A program made the translations under genes and the position numbers. A DNA stretch of 64,000 nt from Marinobacter nauticus (GTDB lineage: Bacteria > Pseudomonadota > Gammaproteobacteria > Pseudomonadales > Oleiphilaceae): positions 930,001 through 994,000 of the forward strand of contig NZ_RBJB01000002.1 of NCBI RefSeq assembly GCF_003634635.1, written 5' to 3'. The notes beneath the pieces are model-generated. The model searched no databases, was not told where the DNA came from, and saw only the letters and a list, made by a program, of their open reading frames with translations. This document shows positions 27,219 through 37,244 of the stretch, piece after piece. Each line of letters starts with the position of its first letter. Positions within the stretch are counted from its first letter, which is position 1.

Positions 27219-28031
27219 TCAGACTTCGACGAGCCGCTCCACGAAGAATTCGAGATGCCCCCTGGGAGAGGACGGCAAAGGCCAGCTATCCACTTTTTCG
27301 GCCAGAGCCCGGATAGCCAGCGAGGCTTTCGCCCTCGGATAGGCATCCAATACCGCTTTCTGTCTTTGGACGGCTTTCTTGACGGCCTCGTCGTAAGGCA
27401 CGATACCTACATATTGTAGTGCCACATCCAGAAAACGCTCGGTGACCCGGGTCAGTTTTTCAAACAGATGGCGGCCTTCCTGCTCATTGCGGACCTGGTT
27501 TGCCAGGATACGGAAGCGGTTGGTGCCATAATCCCGGTTCATCAGCTTGATCAACGCGTACGCATCGGTAATGGAAGTAGGTTCGTCGCAGACCACCAGC
27601 AGAAGTTCCTGCGAGGCCCTGAGGAAGCTGACCACCGATTCAGAAATACCTGCGGCGGTATCCACAATCAGAACGTCAATCTGGTCGCCCAGCTCACTGA
27701 AAGCGTTGATCAGGCCGGCATGTTCCATGGCGCTGAGCTGGGTCATACGCTGGGTGCCGGAGGAAGCCGGTACAATCTTGATACCACCAGGGCCATTCAC
27801 CAGCACGTCTTTCAGATCACAATCGCCGCTGAGTACGTCTTGAAGATTTCGATTGGCGGTAATGCCGAGCAACACATCGATGTTGGCGAGCCCGAGATCC
27901 GCGTCCAGCAAGACAACCCGGCGCCCCTTCTGGGCCAGGGCGATACCGAGATTGACCGAAACATTGCTCTTGCCGACACCGCCCTTGCCGCCGGAAACCG
28001 CAATCACCTGAACCGGATGTGGTCTGCTCAT
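27219..28031 (-). CDS. flhG: Flagellar number regulator FlhG (FleN, MinD-like ATPase)
   Basis: This 270-residue MinD/ParA-family ATPase has deviant Walker A GGKGGVGKS (residues 14-22), DADLGLANIDVLLG and VDTAAGIS. It limits flagellar number by acting on FleQ and FlhF, and it follows flhF as in other polar flagellates. A C-terminal amphipathic segment near the end may contact membrane. Confidence 0.94.
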   Translation of the reverse strand: MSRPHPVQVIAVSGGKGGVGKSNVSVNLGIALAQKGRRVVLLDADLGLANIDVLLGITANRNLQDVLSGDCDLKDVLVNGPGGIKIVPASSGTQRMTQLSAMEHAGLINAFSELGDQIDVLIVDTAAGISESVVSFLRASQELLLVVCDEPTSITDAYALIKLMNRDYGTNRFRILANQVRNEQEGRHLFEKLTRVTERFLDVALQYVGIVPYDEAVKKAVQRQKAVLDAYPRAKASLAIRALAEKVDSWPLPSSPRGHLEFFVERLVEV

Positions 28032-28103
28032 ACTGTTATCAGTCTCTTACTACGTTCTTGTACGGGCACGCGTGCCGGTGTTTTATTCTGTCGCCAACGA
28101 GGC

Positions 28104-29417
28104 TCAGGCACCTTCGGCGACTGTCTGTGTGCTCTGCACGGCCTTAAGCCGTTCTACGCCCAGGCGCACTAACGGAATGGCCTCCGCCCTCTGGAGATCT
28201 TCCGGTATCTTCTGGCCATCGGTGTACCAGGCCACCGGTAAGCTGGTCTCCATAACGAACCCGAGCGCTTCGCCCAGGGTCAGGGCCTCATCAATCTTGG
28301 TCATGATGCAGCCTGCAAGGTTTGCCATCTTATAGCAATGCCACACGGATTTCATGATACGTGGCTGACTGGTGGCGGAGACCACCAGATGTGTACGGAT
28401 ATTGTGATCGCTGTGAGCCAACTCCGCCAGTTGTTCCTGGTAACCGCGGTCGGCACTGGTCAGGCCGGCAGTGTCAATCAGCACCAGGTGTCGATCCGAT
28501 AACTCATCAAGAATGTCATCCAGGGAATGGCTCTCATCCACCACTCGCACGGGCACATTCAGGATGCGGCCGAACACGAAGAGCTGCTCATGAGCGGCCA
28601 CACGATAGCGGTCGGTGGTCACCAGTGCCAACGAATCCGGACCATGCTCAAGGACGTAGCGGGCCGCCAGCTTGCCAATGGTGGTGGTTTTGCCAGACCC
28701 GGTTGGCCCAACCAGGGCATAGTTACCGCCGGCATCAAGCCAGTCTTCGCGACCGGTACGAACGCCGGTCGCCAGCATTTTCAGTGACTGCTTCCAGCCG
28801 TCCTCCAGACGCCCGGCCCGGTGCCGACGGGACAGAGAGCCGGCCAGCTCCGCGCCCAAACCGAACTCCTGCAGGCGCTCGGCCAATCGTTGCTGAACTG
28901 CGCTGTTGCCGGTCGGCGTGGCAGTTGCAGCCTTACCACTGACCAGATCACGCAGAGAGCTGATTTCGGCACGCATACTGGCCAGTTCATCGGCATAGCC
29001 ACCGGCGCCGGATTCGCTACCCGCAAACGGCTTTGCCAGCGCTTCATCACTGGGACGTGACGCCGGAAAATCGGCAGTCTCGAAAGACAAGGACGACGCC
29101 ACGCCACCTGAGGCGCCACTTCCTGCGCGCTTTTCCCGAACCTCACGAATGCGACTGCGGGACCGGTTCAGCTCCTCTTCCAGCCGACGATGCTGCTCGG
29201 CCTGCATCTCTGCCAGCCGGGAGCCGTTGGTGGCTTCAACCGCCCTATCGCCAAGACGCTGACGCGCCATGTTTTCGTCGTAGTCGAGTGCCGTCACGAT
29301 CTCAACACCACCATCAACCCGGCGGTTAGACAGAATAACGGCATCCGGCCCCATTTCGTGGCTTACCTGCTTCAGGGCCTCAGCCATGGACTGCGCAAAA
29401 AACCGTTTTACTTTCAT
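28104..29417 (-). CDS. flhF: Flagellar placement GTPase FlhF
   Basis: This 437-residue protein has a basic N-terminal B domain (about 1-130), a helical N domain, and an SRP-type GTPase G domain with P-loop GPTGSGKT (237-244), TTDRYRVAAHEQL and DTAGLTSADRGY. It is a paralogue of Ffh/FtsY that marks the pole for flagellar assembly. It lies 55 bases after flhA and 72 bases before flhG. Confidence 0.95.
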   Translation of the reverse strand: MKVKRFFAQSMAEALKQVSHEMGPDAVILSNRRVDGGVEIVTALDYDENMARQRLGDRAVEATNGSRLAEMQAEQHRRLEEELNRSRSRIREVREKRAGSGASGGVASSLSFETADFPASRPSDEALAKPFAGSESGAGGYADELASMRAEISSLRDLVSGKAATATPTGNSAVQQRLAERLQEFGLGAELAGSLSRRHRAGRLEDGWKQSLKMLATGVRTGREDWLDAGGNYALVGPTGSGKTTTIGKLAARYVLEHGPDSLALVTTDRYRVAAHEQLFVFGRILNVPVRVVDESHSLDDILDELSDRHLVLIDTAGLTSADRGYQEQLAELAHSDHNIRTHLVVSATSQPRIMKSVWHCYKMANLAGCIMTKIDEALTLGEALGFVMETSLPVAWYTDGQKIPEDLQRAEAIPLVRLGVERLKAVQSTQTVAEGA

Positions 29418-29472
29418 GCTGTTTCATCCTCCCACCGGCAAGCACTCTGGCTCCCCGCGATGCTCCGTCGGT

Positions 29473-31647
29473 TTATTGACCCACAGAAGCGACTATCGTG
29501 ATCTGTTTGTTATCCGGGATTTCCTGGTAAGAGAGCACATGCAAACGCTCTACCCCGTAGCTGGCAAACTTCGCCAGTACTGGCCGCAAGGGCCCCGAAA
29601 CCAGCAGGATGGCGGGCTTGCCGAGCATTTCCTGGCGCTGCACGCTGTCCTGAAGGGATCGTTGCAGCTTTTCCACCATGTTGGGCTCAAGCACCAGACC
29701 AATGTCATCCTGACCGCCGGATTGTTGACTCTGCTGAACAGACTTCAGCAATAACTGTTCCAGGTCTGGATCCAACGTGATAACAGGGATTTCGGCGTCG
29801 TTGCCACAAATACTCTGAACAATCATCCGGCGCAGCGCCTGGCGGGCTACCGTGGTCAGTACTTTCGGGTCCTGACTCTTTGGATGCACGTTCACGATGG
29901 CCTCGGCAATGGAGCGCATATCCCGCACCGGCACTTCTTCTTTCAACAGGTTCTGCAAAACTTTCAACAGGATGCTGATGGAAATCGTGGTCGGCACCAG
30001 TTCCTCCGCCAGCTTGGGCGAAATCTTCTCCAACTGGTCCAGCCACTTCTGGGCTTCTTCGTGGCCAATCAGTTCATGAGCGTGTTTCTGCAGGATCTGA
30101 TTCAGATGTGTCGCCACCACGGTACTCGCATCCACCACGGTGTAACCCAGGGTCTGGGCCTGATCCTTCCTGTCGGACTCAATCCAGATGGCGTCCAGGC
30201 CGAAGGCGGGGTCCTTGCCGGCAATGCCTTCAACTTTGCCAAACACCTGCCCCGGATCAATGGCCAGCTCCCGCTCCGGATGGATCTCGGCCTCGGCAAT
30301 GGTCACGCCCATCAGGGTAATCCGGTAGACGTTCGGCATAAGATCCAGGTTGTCGCGAATGTGCACCGAGGGCATGAGGAAGCCCAGATCCTGCGAAAGC
30401 TTCTTACGAACCCCTTTGATCCGGCTGAGCAATTGTCCACCCTGGGATTTGTCTACCAGCGGAATCAGGCGGTAGCCCACTTCCAGCCCGACAATGTCCA
30501 CCGTGGCCACGTCATCCCATCCGAGCTCGCGGGTTTCCCCCGGCGCCGGCAGTGCCTGCCCCTCGCCGCCCGGACGATCCGGAGAAATTTCCGCACCCTG
30601 CCGGGCCGCACCACCCGCCATGCCGCCACGACCAACAAAGCCACCTTCATCTTCAACCGTTTGCTGCTGTTTCTTCCAGATAAACCAGGCTGCGCCGGCG
30701 GCCAGCAAACCAAGGCCGAGAAACGCGATGTGGGGCATGCCCGGAATCAGGCCCAGCAGAATCAGGATACCCGCCGCAATACCCAACGCCTTGGGAGCGC
30801 TGAACATCTGCTGAATGATCTGGCCACCCATGTCCTGGCTGGACGTTACCCGGGTAACCATGATGGCGGCCGACGTGGAGAGCAACAGCGAGGGAATCTG
30901 GGCCACCAGACCATCACCGATGGTCAGCAGAGCATAACGCTCCATTGCCAGACCAAAATCCAACCCGTGCTGCATCATGCCGATAGCCACACCACCAACG
31001 ATGTTGATGGCCAGAATCAGCAAACCGGCAACAGCATCGCCTTTCACGAACTTCGAGGCACCGTCCATGGAACCGTAAAAATCGGCTTCCTGGGCGATTT
31101 CCGAACGGCGATGCTTGGCCTCGTCCTGATTGATCAGCCCGGCATTCAGATCGGCATCAATCGCCATCTGCTTGCCAGGCATGGCATCCAGAGTGAAGCG
31201 GGCACTGACCTCAGACACCCGGCCGGCACCTTTGGTGACAACCAGAAAGTTGATGATCATAAGGATGGCGAAAACCACCAGACCAACAGCGTAGTTTCCC
31301 CCAATCAGGACTTCACCAAAGGACTCGATTACCTTACCGGCAGCATCGCCGCCCTCATGGCCGTTCAGCAATACAATCCGGGTGGACGCCACGTTCAGGC
31401 CCAGCCGCAACAGGGTGGCCACCAGCAATACCGTGGGGAAGGAGGCAAATTCCATCGGCCGCATGGCGTACACGCAGACCAGCAGAATGACGATAGACAG
31501 AGTGATGTTGAAGGTGAAGAACACATCCAGCAGGAACGCCGGCATGGGCAGAATCATCATGCCAAGCAGCCCCATCAGCATCAGGGGGATGCCGAGGTTC
31601 CCCCGCGTCAGGGATTTGACGTTGTTAAGGACTAGAGCTCTGTCCAT
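29473..31647 (-). CDS. flhA: Flagellar export gate protein FlhA
   Basis: This 724-residue protein from the ATG at 31647 has eight N-terminal membrane segments, the FHIPEP-family signature near RVSEVSARFTLDAMPGKQMA, and a large cytoplasmic substrate-docking domain. A frame upstream to 31782 is open, but its residues lack FlhA character, and MDRALVLNNV fits the usual start. A sigma-54 element lies at 31733-31747, 86 bases upstream. FlhA forms the nonameric export gate with FlhB and FliPQR. It is divergent from upp. Confidence 0.95.
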   Translation of the reverse strand: MDRALVLNNVKSLTRGNLGIPLMLMGLLGMMILPMPAFLLDVFFTFNITLSIVILLVCVYAMRPMEFASFPTVLLVATLLRLGLNVASTRIVLLNGHEGGDAAGKVIESFGEVLIGGNYAVGLVVFAILMIINFLVVTKGAGRVSEVSARFTLDAMPGKQMAIDADLNAGLINQDEAKHRRSEIAQEADFYGSMDGASKFVKGDAVAGLLILAINIVGGVAIGMMQHGLDFGLAMERYALLTIGDGLVAQIPSLLLSTSAAIMVTRVTSSQDMGGQIIQQMFSAPKALGIAAGILILLGLIPGMPHIAFLGLGLLAAGAAWFIWKKQQQTVEDEGGFVGRGGMAGGAARQGAEISPDRPGGEGQALPAPGETRELGWDDVATVDIVGLEVGYRLIPLVDKSQGGQLLSRIKGVRKKLSQDLGFLMPSVHIRDNLDLMPNVYRITLMGVTIAEAEIHPERELAIDPGQVFGKVEGIAGKDPAFGLDAIWIESDRKDQAQTLGYTVVDASTVVATHLNQILQKHAHELIGHEEAQKWLDQLEKISPKLAEELVPTTISISILLKVLQNLLKEEVPVRDMRSIAEAIVNVHPKSQDPKVLTTVARQALRRMIVQSICGNDAEIPVITLDPDLEQLLLKSVQQSQQSGGQDDIGLVLEPNMVEKLQRSLQDSVQRQEMLGKPAILLVSGPLRPVLAKFASYGVERLHVLSYQEIPDNKQITIVASVGQ

Positions 31648-31732
31648 GCCGGGTCTGTCTCCACGTATCTGTGCCTGCGGGCATTTTCCGGGTCGAAAAT
31701 CTGACACCAGGGGTCGCTTTCCGGGTGGTATC

Positions 31733-31747
31733 GCAAGAACCGTACCA
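31733..31747 (-). promoter_or_regulatory. Sigma-54 promoter of flhA
   Basis: The minus strand reads TGGTACGGTTCTTGC: TGG and TTGC with GG and GC 10 bases apart, close to the TGGCACGN4TTGC consensus. It is 86 bases before the flhA ATG. FleQ or FleR would act on it. Confidence 0.7.
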
Positions 31748-31785
31748 GCCCTTGCAAAATTTGACGTCTGAGCACCGTTCAACGC

Positions 31786-31814
31786 CTGACGCAGCGGCCC
31801 AGATACGGTATCCT
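31786..31814 (+). promoter_or_regulatory. Possible sigma-70 promoter of upp
   Basis: CTGACG at 31786-31791 and TATCCT at 31809-31814 are 17 bases apart and each matches 4 of 6 consensus bases. The start of transcription would be about 50 bases before the upp ATG. No competing site was seen, but the match is weak. Confidence 0.3.
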
Positions 31815-31870
31815 TTCGCCATTTGCACTATCCCGATTCAAGCCAGAAACCCGAACACACAGGTGACCCC

Positions 31871-32509
31871 ATGCCGATCCACGAAGTGAAGCACCCTCTG
31901 ATCCGCCACAAGCTCGGCCTCATGCGCCGCGCCGACATCAGTACCAAAAACTTCCGAGAGCTGGCACAGGAAGTTGGCGCGCTGCTGACTTACGAGGCCA
32001 CCAAAGACTTCAATCTTCAGGAAAAAACCATTGAGGGCTGGGCAGGCCCGGTCTCCGTGGAGCAGATCCACGGCAAGAAGGTAACCATCGTGCCCATCCT
32101 CCGTGCCGGTCTGGGCATGCTGGACGGTGTCCTGAGCCTGATTCCGGTGGCCCGGGTGAGCGTGGTTGGCCAGATCCGCAACGAAGACACCCTTGAAGCG
32201 GAAACCTACCTGGAAAAACTGGTAGGCGAGCTGGATCAGCGCATGGCCCTGATCATCGATCCGATGCTGGCTACCGGCGGCTCAATGATTTCCACCATCG
32301 ATTTGCTCAAAAAGGCCGGTAGCACCGAAATCCGGGCTCTGGTTCTGGTGGCTGCGCCGGAGGGCGTGGAAAAGGTTCTGGAAAAACACCCGGACGTGTC
32401 CATCTACACCGCATCGGTGGATGAGCGCCTGAACGAGAAAGGCTACATTCTGCCGGGCCTGGGTGATGCCGGCGACAAGATCTTCGGCACCAAGCAGAAG
32501 GACGTCTGA
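31871..32509 (+). CDS. upp: Uracil phosphoribosyltransferase
   Basis: This 212-residue protein is typical in length. It has the PRPP-binding segment [14 protein letters not shown] and the uracil-binding C-terminal region [17 protein letters not shown]. It converts uracil and PRPP to UMP in pyrimidine salvage. The ATG at 31871 is chosen because it has AGGTGA just upstream and gives the usual [11 protein letters not shown] terminus; an ATG at 31823 adds 16 non-family residues. The permease gene starts 2 bases after its stop. Confidence 0.95.
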
Positions 32510-32511
32510 GC

Positions 32512-33768
32512 ATGCAGGACCATAACAACGATCCGGTCTGGAAACAGGCTATTGCCGGTTCCCAGATGCTGCTGGTGGCTTTTGGCGCCCTGGTACTGAT
32601 GCCACTGATTACCGGCCTGGACCCGAACGTCGCGCTGTTCACTGCCGGCCTGGGCACTCTTATCTTTCACATTGTGACCGGTGGCCAGATCCCGATTTTC
32701 CTGGCTTCATCGTTCGCGTTCATCGCGCCCGTGCTGGCCTCCAAAGGCCGCTTTGGCCTGGAAGAAACCCTCGGTGGCCTGATGGCCGCAGGCATTCTAT
32801 ATATCATTCTGTCCGGGGCGATTCGCCTGCGTGGCACCGGCTTCATTACCCGGCTGCTGCCTCCGGTGGTGATTGCACCGGTCATCATGACCATCGGCCT
32901 GGGGTTGGCTCCGGTAGCAGTGTTTATGGCTACAGGCAAAACCGGTGACGGCCAGACTCAGCTGGTGCCCTACAACACTGCCATATGGATTGCCATGATC
33001 TCTCTGGCCGTGACCATCATCATGTCGGTCTGGGCCAAGGGCATTTTCCGACTGATCCCGATCATGTTCGGTGTCCTCGTGGGTTACCTTCTCTCTGCCA
33101 TTATGGGCATTGTTGACACAACGCCGATCCAACAGGCTGAGTGGCTGGCAATGCCAAACTTCGTAGCACCGGCGTTCAGCTGGGGCGCTATCCTGTTCAT
33201 GATTCCGGTCGCCATCGCACCAGCCATCGAACACATCGGCGACGTTCTGGCCATCGGTAACGTTACCCGCAAGAACTATCTGGAAAAACCGGGCTTGCAC
33301 CGTACCCTGCTGGGTGATGGTCTGGCCACCAGCGCTGCCTCGCTGCTTGGCGGTCCTCCCAACACCACGTATTCCGAGGTAACCGGTGCGGTGATGCTGA
33401 CCAAGAACTTCAACCCGAAAGTTATGTGGTGGGCGGCGGTGGTTGCCATTGTTCTGGCGTTTGTCGGCAAGTTCGGCGCCGCGTTGCAGACCATTCCGGT
33501 ACCGGTTATGGGCGGCATCCTCTGCCTGCTGTTCGGTTCAATCGCCGTTGTGGGCCTGAATACCCTGATCCGACATCAGGTGGATCTGTCCCAGTCCCGT
33601 AATCTGGTGATCGTAGGCGTGACCCTGGTCTTTGGTATCGGCAACATGGCGCTGGGCCAACTGGAAGGCATCGCCCTGTGCGCAGTGGTTGCCATCATCC
33701 TTAACCTGATCCTGCCGGGCGAACGGGAAGCCTGGGGCAAGCGGATTCACGAGCACGAATCCAGCTGA
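32512..33768 (+). CDS. uraA: Uracil permease (NCS2 family)
   Basis: This 418-residue polytopic protein of the NCS2/UraA family has about 12-14 hydrophobic segments. Typical pieces are the SSFAFIAP stretch, PAIEHIGDVLAIGN (with the substrate-binding Glu) and GGPPNTTYSEVTGAV. It would import uracil with protons for Upp. It is followed by an inverted repeat at 33791-33817 facing flhB. Confidence 0.93.
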   Translation: MQDHNNDPVWKQAIAGSQMLLVAFGALVLMPLITGLDPNVALFTAGLGTLIFHIVTGGQIPIFLASSFAFIAPVLASKGRFGLEETLGGLMAAGILYIILSGAIRLRGTGFITRLLPPVVIAPVIMTIGLGLAPVAVFMATGKTGDGQTQLVPYNTAIWIAMISLAVTIIMSVWAKGIFRLIPIMFGVLVGYLLSAIMGIVDTTPIQQAEWLAMPNFVAPAFSWGAILFMIPVAIAPAIEHIGDVLAIGNVTRKNYLEKPGLHRTLLGDGLATSAASLLGGPPNTTYSEVTGAVMLTKNFNPKVMWWAAVVAIVLAFVGKFGAALQTIPVPVMGGILCLLFGSIAVVGLNTLIRHQVDLSQSRNLVIVGVTLVFGIGNMALGQLEGIALCAVVAIILNLILPGEREAWGKRIHEHESS

Positions 33769-33790
33769 CCCCGCGGAAAGCAATATCCTG

Positions 33791-33817
33791 CCTCTATTCC
33801 GATCCCCGGAATAGAGG
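33791..33817. terminator. Inverted repeat between uraA and flhB
   Basis: An 11-bp perfect stem (33791-33801 with 33807-33817; CCTCTATTCCG and its complement) has a 5-base loop between the stops of convergent uraA (33768) and flhB (33821). It lacks a T run on either side, so it may act as a terminator or a 3'-end stabiliser. Confidence 0.5.
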
Positions 33818-33820
33818 GCT

Positions 33821-34957
33821 TCAGATATCGCGCCGCATATCGGGCGGAATCGGGAAGTCCGGCATGCCGGGCTTCGGCCCACGGCCCTTGCGGAACTGAC
33901 GCAGCTGGAAGACGTAGGCCAGCACCTGAGCAATGGCCATGTACAGGCCGTCCGGAATCTCTTCACCAATATCGGTATTGTGATACACCGCCCGTGTCAG
34001 TGGCGGTGTTCGCAGGACCTCGACCTTGTTCTCCCTGGCAATTTCCATAATCTTGAAGGCCACCTCGTCTGCCCCCTTGGCCACCACCACTGGCGCGCCC
34101 ATGGTTTTCTGATCGTACTTCAATGCCACGGCATAGTGGGTCGGGTTAGTAATCACCACATCGGCCTTGGGAACGTCCTGCATCATCCGGCGCTGGGCCA
34201 TCTCCCGCTGGAGCTGGCGAATCTTGCCTTTGACCTCCGGCTTGCCCTCGGTGTCCTTGTACTCGTCCTTGACCTCCTGCTTGGTCATACGGAGCTTTTT
34301 CTGGTGATCGTAGATCTGGAAAGGCACGTCGATGGCGGCAATAGCAATGGTGGCGCAGGACAGGAAGAAGAAACTCCAGCCCAGCGTCCACAGCACGTGC
34401 TCCATGGCAGGTACGGTCGGTTCTTCCGCAATCGCAAGCAAGTCTTCGGTGCGAAGGTTCAGAATCAGGATGGCGACCGCCATCACCAGGCCCACCTTGG
34501 CAATCGCCTTGACCAGCTCGATCAGGGAGCGCATGGAGAACATTCGTCCCAGGCCCTTGATCGGATCCATCCGGTTGAATTTCGGTGCGATGGCCTTGGC
34601 ACTGAACAGCAGACCGCCGATGCCAATGGAGCCGGCAATGGCTGCAATCAGCAACATCACCAGTATCGGTGACAGCGCCCAGGCGGCCTCTTTGGCCGCC
34701 AGTATCAGTTGAACACTCATATGCCGGGTATCAAAAATCGCTGAGCGCTCGATTACGAAGGAGTCGCGCATGATGGACTCAATAGAAGCGCCAAGCGACG
34801 TACCAAAAATCAGAAGCCCGCCAGCACCGGCCAGCAATACCGCCATGGTGGCGAGTTCCTTGGAACGAGCCGTCTGGCCTTCCTCCTTGGCCTTCTCCAG
34901 GCGTCGGGGGGTAGGCTCTTCGGTTTTTTCCTGACTGTTGTCGTTCTCTTCGGCCAT
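33821..34957 (-). CDS. flhB: Flagellar export switch protein FlhB
   Basis: This 378-residue protein has a charged N terminus, four membrane segments (about residues 33-52, 90-115, 150-167, 188-210) and a cytoplasmic domain containing NPTH with Asn271 and Pro272. That is the self-cleavage site that switches export from rod/hook to filament substrates. It is the last gene of the fliL-fliMNOPQR-flhB run, 2 bases after fliR. Confidence 0.95.
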   Translation of the reverse strand: MAEENDNSQEKTEEPTPRRLEKAKEEGQTARSKELATMAVLLAGAGGLLIFGTSLGASIESIMRDSFVIERSAIFDTRHMSVQLILAAKEAAWALSPILVMLLIAAIAGSIGIGGLLFSAKAIAPKFNRMDPIKGLGRMFSMRSLIELVKAIAKVGLVMAVAILILNLRTEDLLAIAEEPTVPAMEHVLWTLGWSFFFLSCATIAIAAIDVPFQIYDHQKKLRMTKQEVKDEYKDTEGKPEVKGKIRQLQREMAQRRMMQDVPKADVVITNPTHYAVALKYDQKTMGAPVVVAKGADEVAFKIMEIARENKVEVLRTPPLTRAVYHNTDIGEEIPDGLYMAIAQVLAYVFQLRQFRKGRGPKPGMPDFPIPPDMRRDI

Positions 34958-34959
34958 GG

Positions 34960-35745
34960 TCAGGGTTGCCCTTGCAGAGCGCGCATGAAATCAAACGTTT
35001 CCCGCGTGTACTGATCGAAGTGTGGCAGGAAATTGGCGTGTAAGACCCAGATAGCAAACAACCCAAAAATCAGGCCAATCGGAAAGCCGAGGGCGAAGAT
35101 GTTCATCTGAGGCGCCGCACGGGTCATTACACCGAAAGAGATGTTCACAATCAAAACCGCAGTCACGGCCGGCAATGCCAGCAACATGGCAGAGGCAAAC
35201 ATCCATGAAATGCGATGGGCCAGCGCCCACACACCATCCTGCCCCAGCCCTTCCAGGCCAATAGGCAAGGTGTAGAAACTCTCGATGAACACCTCGAAGG
35301 CCACCAGATGGCCATTCATCACCAGAAACAGCAAAGTAATGGTGATGGTGTAGATCTGAGCCAGCACTGGCACGTTAACACCATTGGCGGGGTCTACCAT
35401 GGAGGCAAAGCCCAGGCCCATCTGCATGGCAATCATCTGCCCGGCGATCACAAACAACTGCCAGAGTGCGGTCAGCGCGAAGCCCAGGCCGATACCAATC
35501 AGGATCTGCTGCAGCGTGATGACGACCGCGTCGGCACTGAGCGCTTCCACCTGGGGAACGGGAGGGATCATGGGCACAATCAGGATGGTCATCAGTAACG
35601 CCAGTCCCAGCCGCACCCTCGCCGGCACCAGTTGAGTACCGAAAACAGGGATGACCATGAGAAAACTGGCCAGCCGGAACAATGGCCAGATATGCTGCCC
35701 CACCCACTGGCCGATCAGATCTGCACTGAACTCCGCCGGCAGCAT
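34960..35745 (-). CDS. fliR: Flagellar export apparatus protein FliR
   Basis: This 261-residue membrane protein has the FliR pattern (IWPLFRLASFLMVIPVFGTQ near the N terminus; SMVDPANGVNVPVLAQI in the middle). It joins FliP and FliQ in the export gate core. It is 4 bases after fliQ and 2 bases before flhB. Confidence 0.95.
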   Translation of the reverse strand: MLPAEFSADLIGQWVGQHIWPLFRLASFLMVIPVFGTQLVPARVRLGLALLMTILIVPMIPPVPQVEALSADAVVITLQQILIGIGLGFALTALWQLFVIAGQMIAMQMGLGFASMVDPANGVNVPVLAQIYTITITLLFLVMNGHLVAFEVFIESFYTLPIGLEGLGQDGVWALAHRISWMFASAMLLALPAVTAVLIVNISFGVMTRAAPQMNIFALGFPIGLIFGLFAIWVLHANFLPHFDQYTRETFDFMRALQGQP

Positions 35746-35749
35746 GGGC

Positions 35750-36019
35750 TCAGCCGATCAGATAGGGAATGCGGGAGATCAGCCCGTTGGCGTGGTCCAG
35801 CAAGGTGGTCAGCATCCAGGGCCCGGCGGCAATGATCACGATCAGTGTGATCAGGAGGCGAGGCAGGAAACTGAGGGTCTGTTCGTTGATCTGGGTGGCA
35901 GCCTGGAAGGTACTGACCACAAGACCAATCGCCAGCCCCGGCCCGATGATGACCGCAGACAGCAAAACAATCAGCCAGAGCGCTTCTCGCAGTATGTCGA
36001 TAACCGTTTCCGGAGTCAT
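35750..36019 (-). CDS. fliQ: Flagellar export apparatus protein FliQ
   Basis: This 89-residue protein has two membrane segments (about residues 15-38 and 52-74) and the FliQ pattern ALWLIVLLSAVIIGPGLAIG, followed by a QINEQTL loop. It forms part of the FliPQR export gate. Confidence 0.95.
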   Translation of the reverse strand: MTPETVIDILREALWLIVLLSAVIIGPGLAIGLVVSTFQAATQINEQTLSFLPRLLITLIVIIAAGPWMLTTLLDHANGLISRIPYLIG

Positions 36020-36027
36020 GATACCTC

Positions 36028-36789
36028 CTAGATCCCGTAACTGGCGGCCAGGGTTCCCATGATCAGGGCCCAGCCATCCACCAGCACAAACAGCATGATT
36101 TTAAAGGGCAGCGAGATGATAATGGGTGACAGCATCATCATACCCATGGCCATCAGAACACTGGCCACCACCATGTCGATGATCAGGAATGGTATAAACA
36201 GAATAAACCCGATCTGGAACGCCGTCTTCAGTTCACTGGTGACAAACGCCGGCATCAGAATCCAGAAAGACACGTCCTGCGGTGTTTCATACTGAACATC
36301 GGCAATCCTCATGAACAGCGCCAGGTCGTCTTCTCGAGTCTGCTCCAGCATAAACTTCCGAAACGGCTGGCTGGCCAGTTCCACCGCCTCCAGTGAAGTC
36401 ACCTCTTCCTGCAGGTATGGTTGCAGGCCCACCCGGTTCGCCTCTTCCAGCACCGGCTTCATGATAAAAATGCTCAGAAACAGCGCCAGCCCCAGCAAGA
36501 TCTGGTTGGAGGGTGTGGCCTGTAGCCCCAGAGCCTGACGAAGAATCGCAAAGACCACGATGATCCGGGTAAACGAGGTCATCATCATCAGCATGGCCGG
36601 CAGGAAAGTCAGCGCGGTCATCAGCGCCAGGATCTGCAGGGTTACCGAGTACTCCTCGGTGCCGTTCTCGCCGGGCTCAACCGTAAATGCCGGAATGCCG
36701 GGCAGATCAGCCTGGGCTAGGGCGGGAAGACAAAGGCCGGCAATCAGCGCAAGCCAGGGAAAACCGCGTTTGAGAATGGCCACCACCAT
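36028..36789 (-). CDS. fliP: Flagellar export apparatus protein FliP
   Basis: This 253-residue protein has an N-terminal signal sequence ending near ALAQAD and the family motif [20 protein letters not shown]. The start at 36789 is preferred: it has GAGAGGAAAG upstream, whereas the open ATG at 36831 lies inside fliO and adds residues outside the signal peptide. FliP is the main component of the export gate. Confidence 0.94.
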   Translation of the reverse strand: MVVAILKRGFPWLALIAGLCLPALAQADLPGIPAFTVEPGENGTEEYSVTLQILALMTALTFLPAMLMMMTSFTRIIVVFAILRQALGLQATPSNQILLGLALFLSIFIMKPVLEEANRVGLQPYLQEEVTSLEAVELASQPFRKFMLEQTREDDLALFMRIADVQYETPQDVSFWILMPAFVTSELKTAFQIGFILFIPFLIIDMVVASVLMAMGMMMLSPIIISLPFKIMLFVLVDGWALIMGTLAASYGI

Positions 36790-36793
36790 GACG

Positions 36794-37243
36794 TTAGTCT
36801 TTCCTCTCTGGCGCTGACCAGGATTTGCCAATCATGGACTGCAGCTTGCGGGCGAAGTCACTGGAGCCGGCATTGCCGGCATCCACCACCGGCTGATCAA
36901 ATACATGCAGGGTCCTGATCGTGCTGGGAGTAATGCCAAGCAGAATCTGCTGCTGCCCCACTTCCACCAGCGCAATACGTTCCCTGGCACCGATAGCCAG
37001 CACAGACACCACCTTGATGGCGTTGTTGTTCATACCGGTCATGCCGCCCATCCGACGGATCAGCCAGGCACAACCATAAATGATGGCCACCACCGCCAGC
37101 AGGCCCGCTCCCAGGCTCAGTATCGTCGCCACAGTATCCGGGGCACGCCCACCAGAGGTGGCGATTTCGCCCGCCGCTGCCGTTTCCTCGGCCAACAGCG
37201 GCAGCGGAGCCCACAACAGCAACCAGCCCGTCAGTCTTGCCAT
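36794..37243 (-). CDS. fliO: Flagellar biosynthesis protein FliO
   Basis: This 149-residue protein has a signal-like N terminus, one membrane segment (about residues 40-62; [20 protein letters not shown]) and a short cytoplasmic domain. The sequence [20 protein letters not shown] is typical of the family. The ATG at 37243 follows the fliN stop by 1 base. FliO helps assemble the FliP ring. Confidence 0.9.
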   Translation of the reverse strand: MARLTGWLLLWAPLPLLAEETAAAGEIATSGGRAPDTVATILSLGAGLLAVVAIIYGCAWLIRRMGGMTGMNNNAIKVVSVLAIGARERIALVEVGQQQILLGITPSTIRTLHVFDQPVVDAGNAGSSDFARKLQSMIGKSWSAPERKD

Positions 37244-37244
37244 A

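Noticed and set aside
29884-31635. A 583-codon open frame opposite flhA.
   Set aside because: Composition is typical of an antisense shadow, and no domain is seen.
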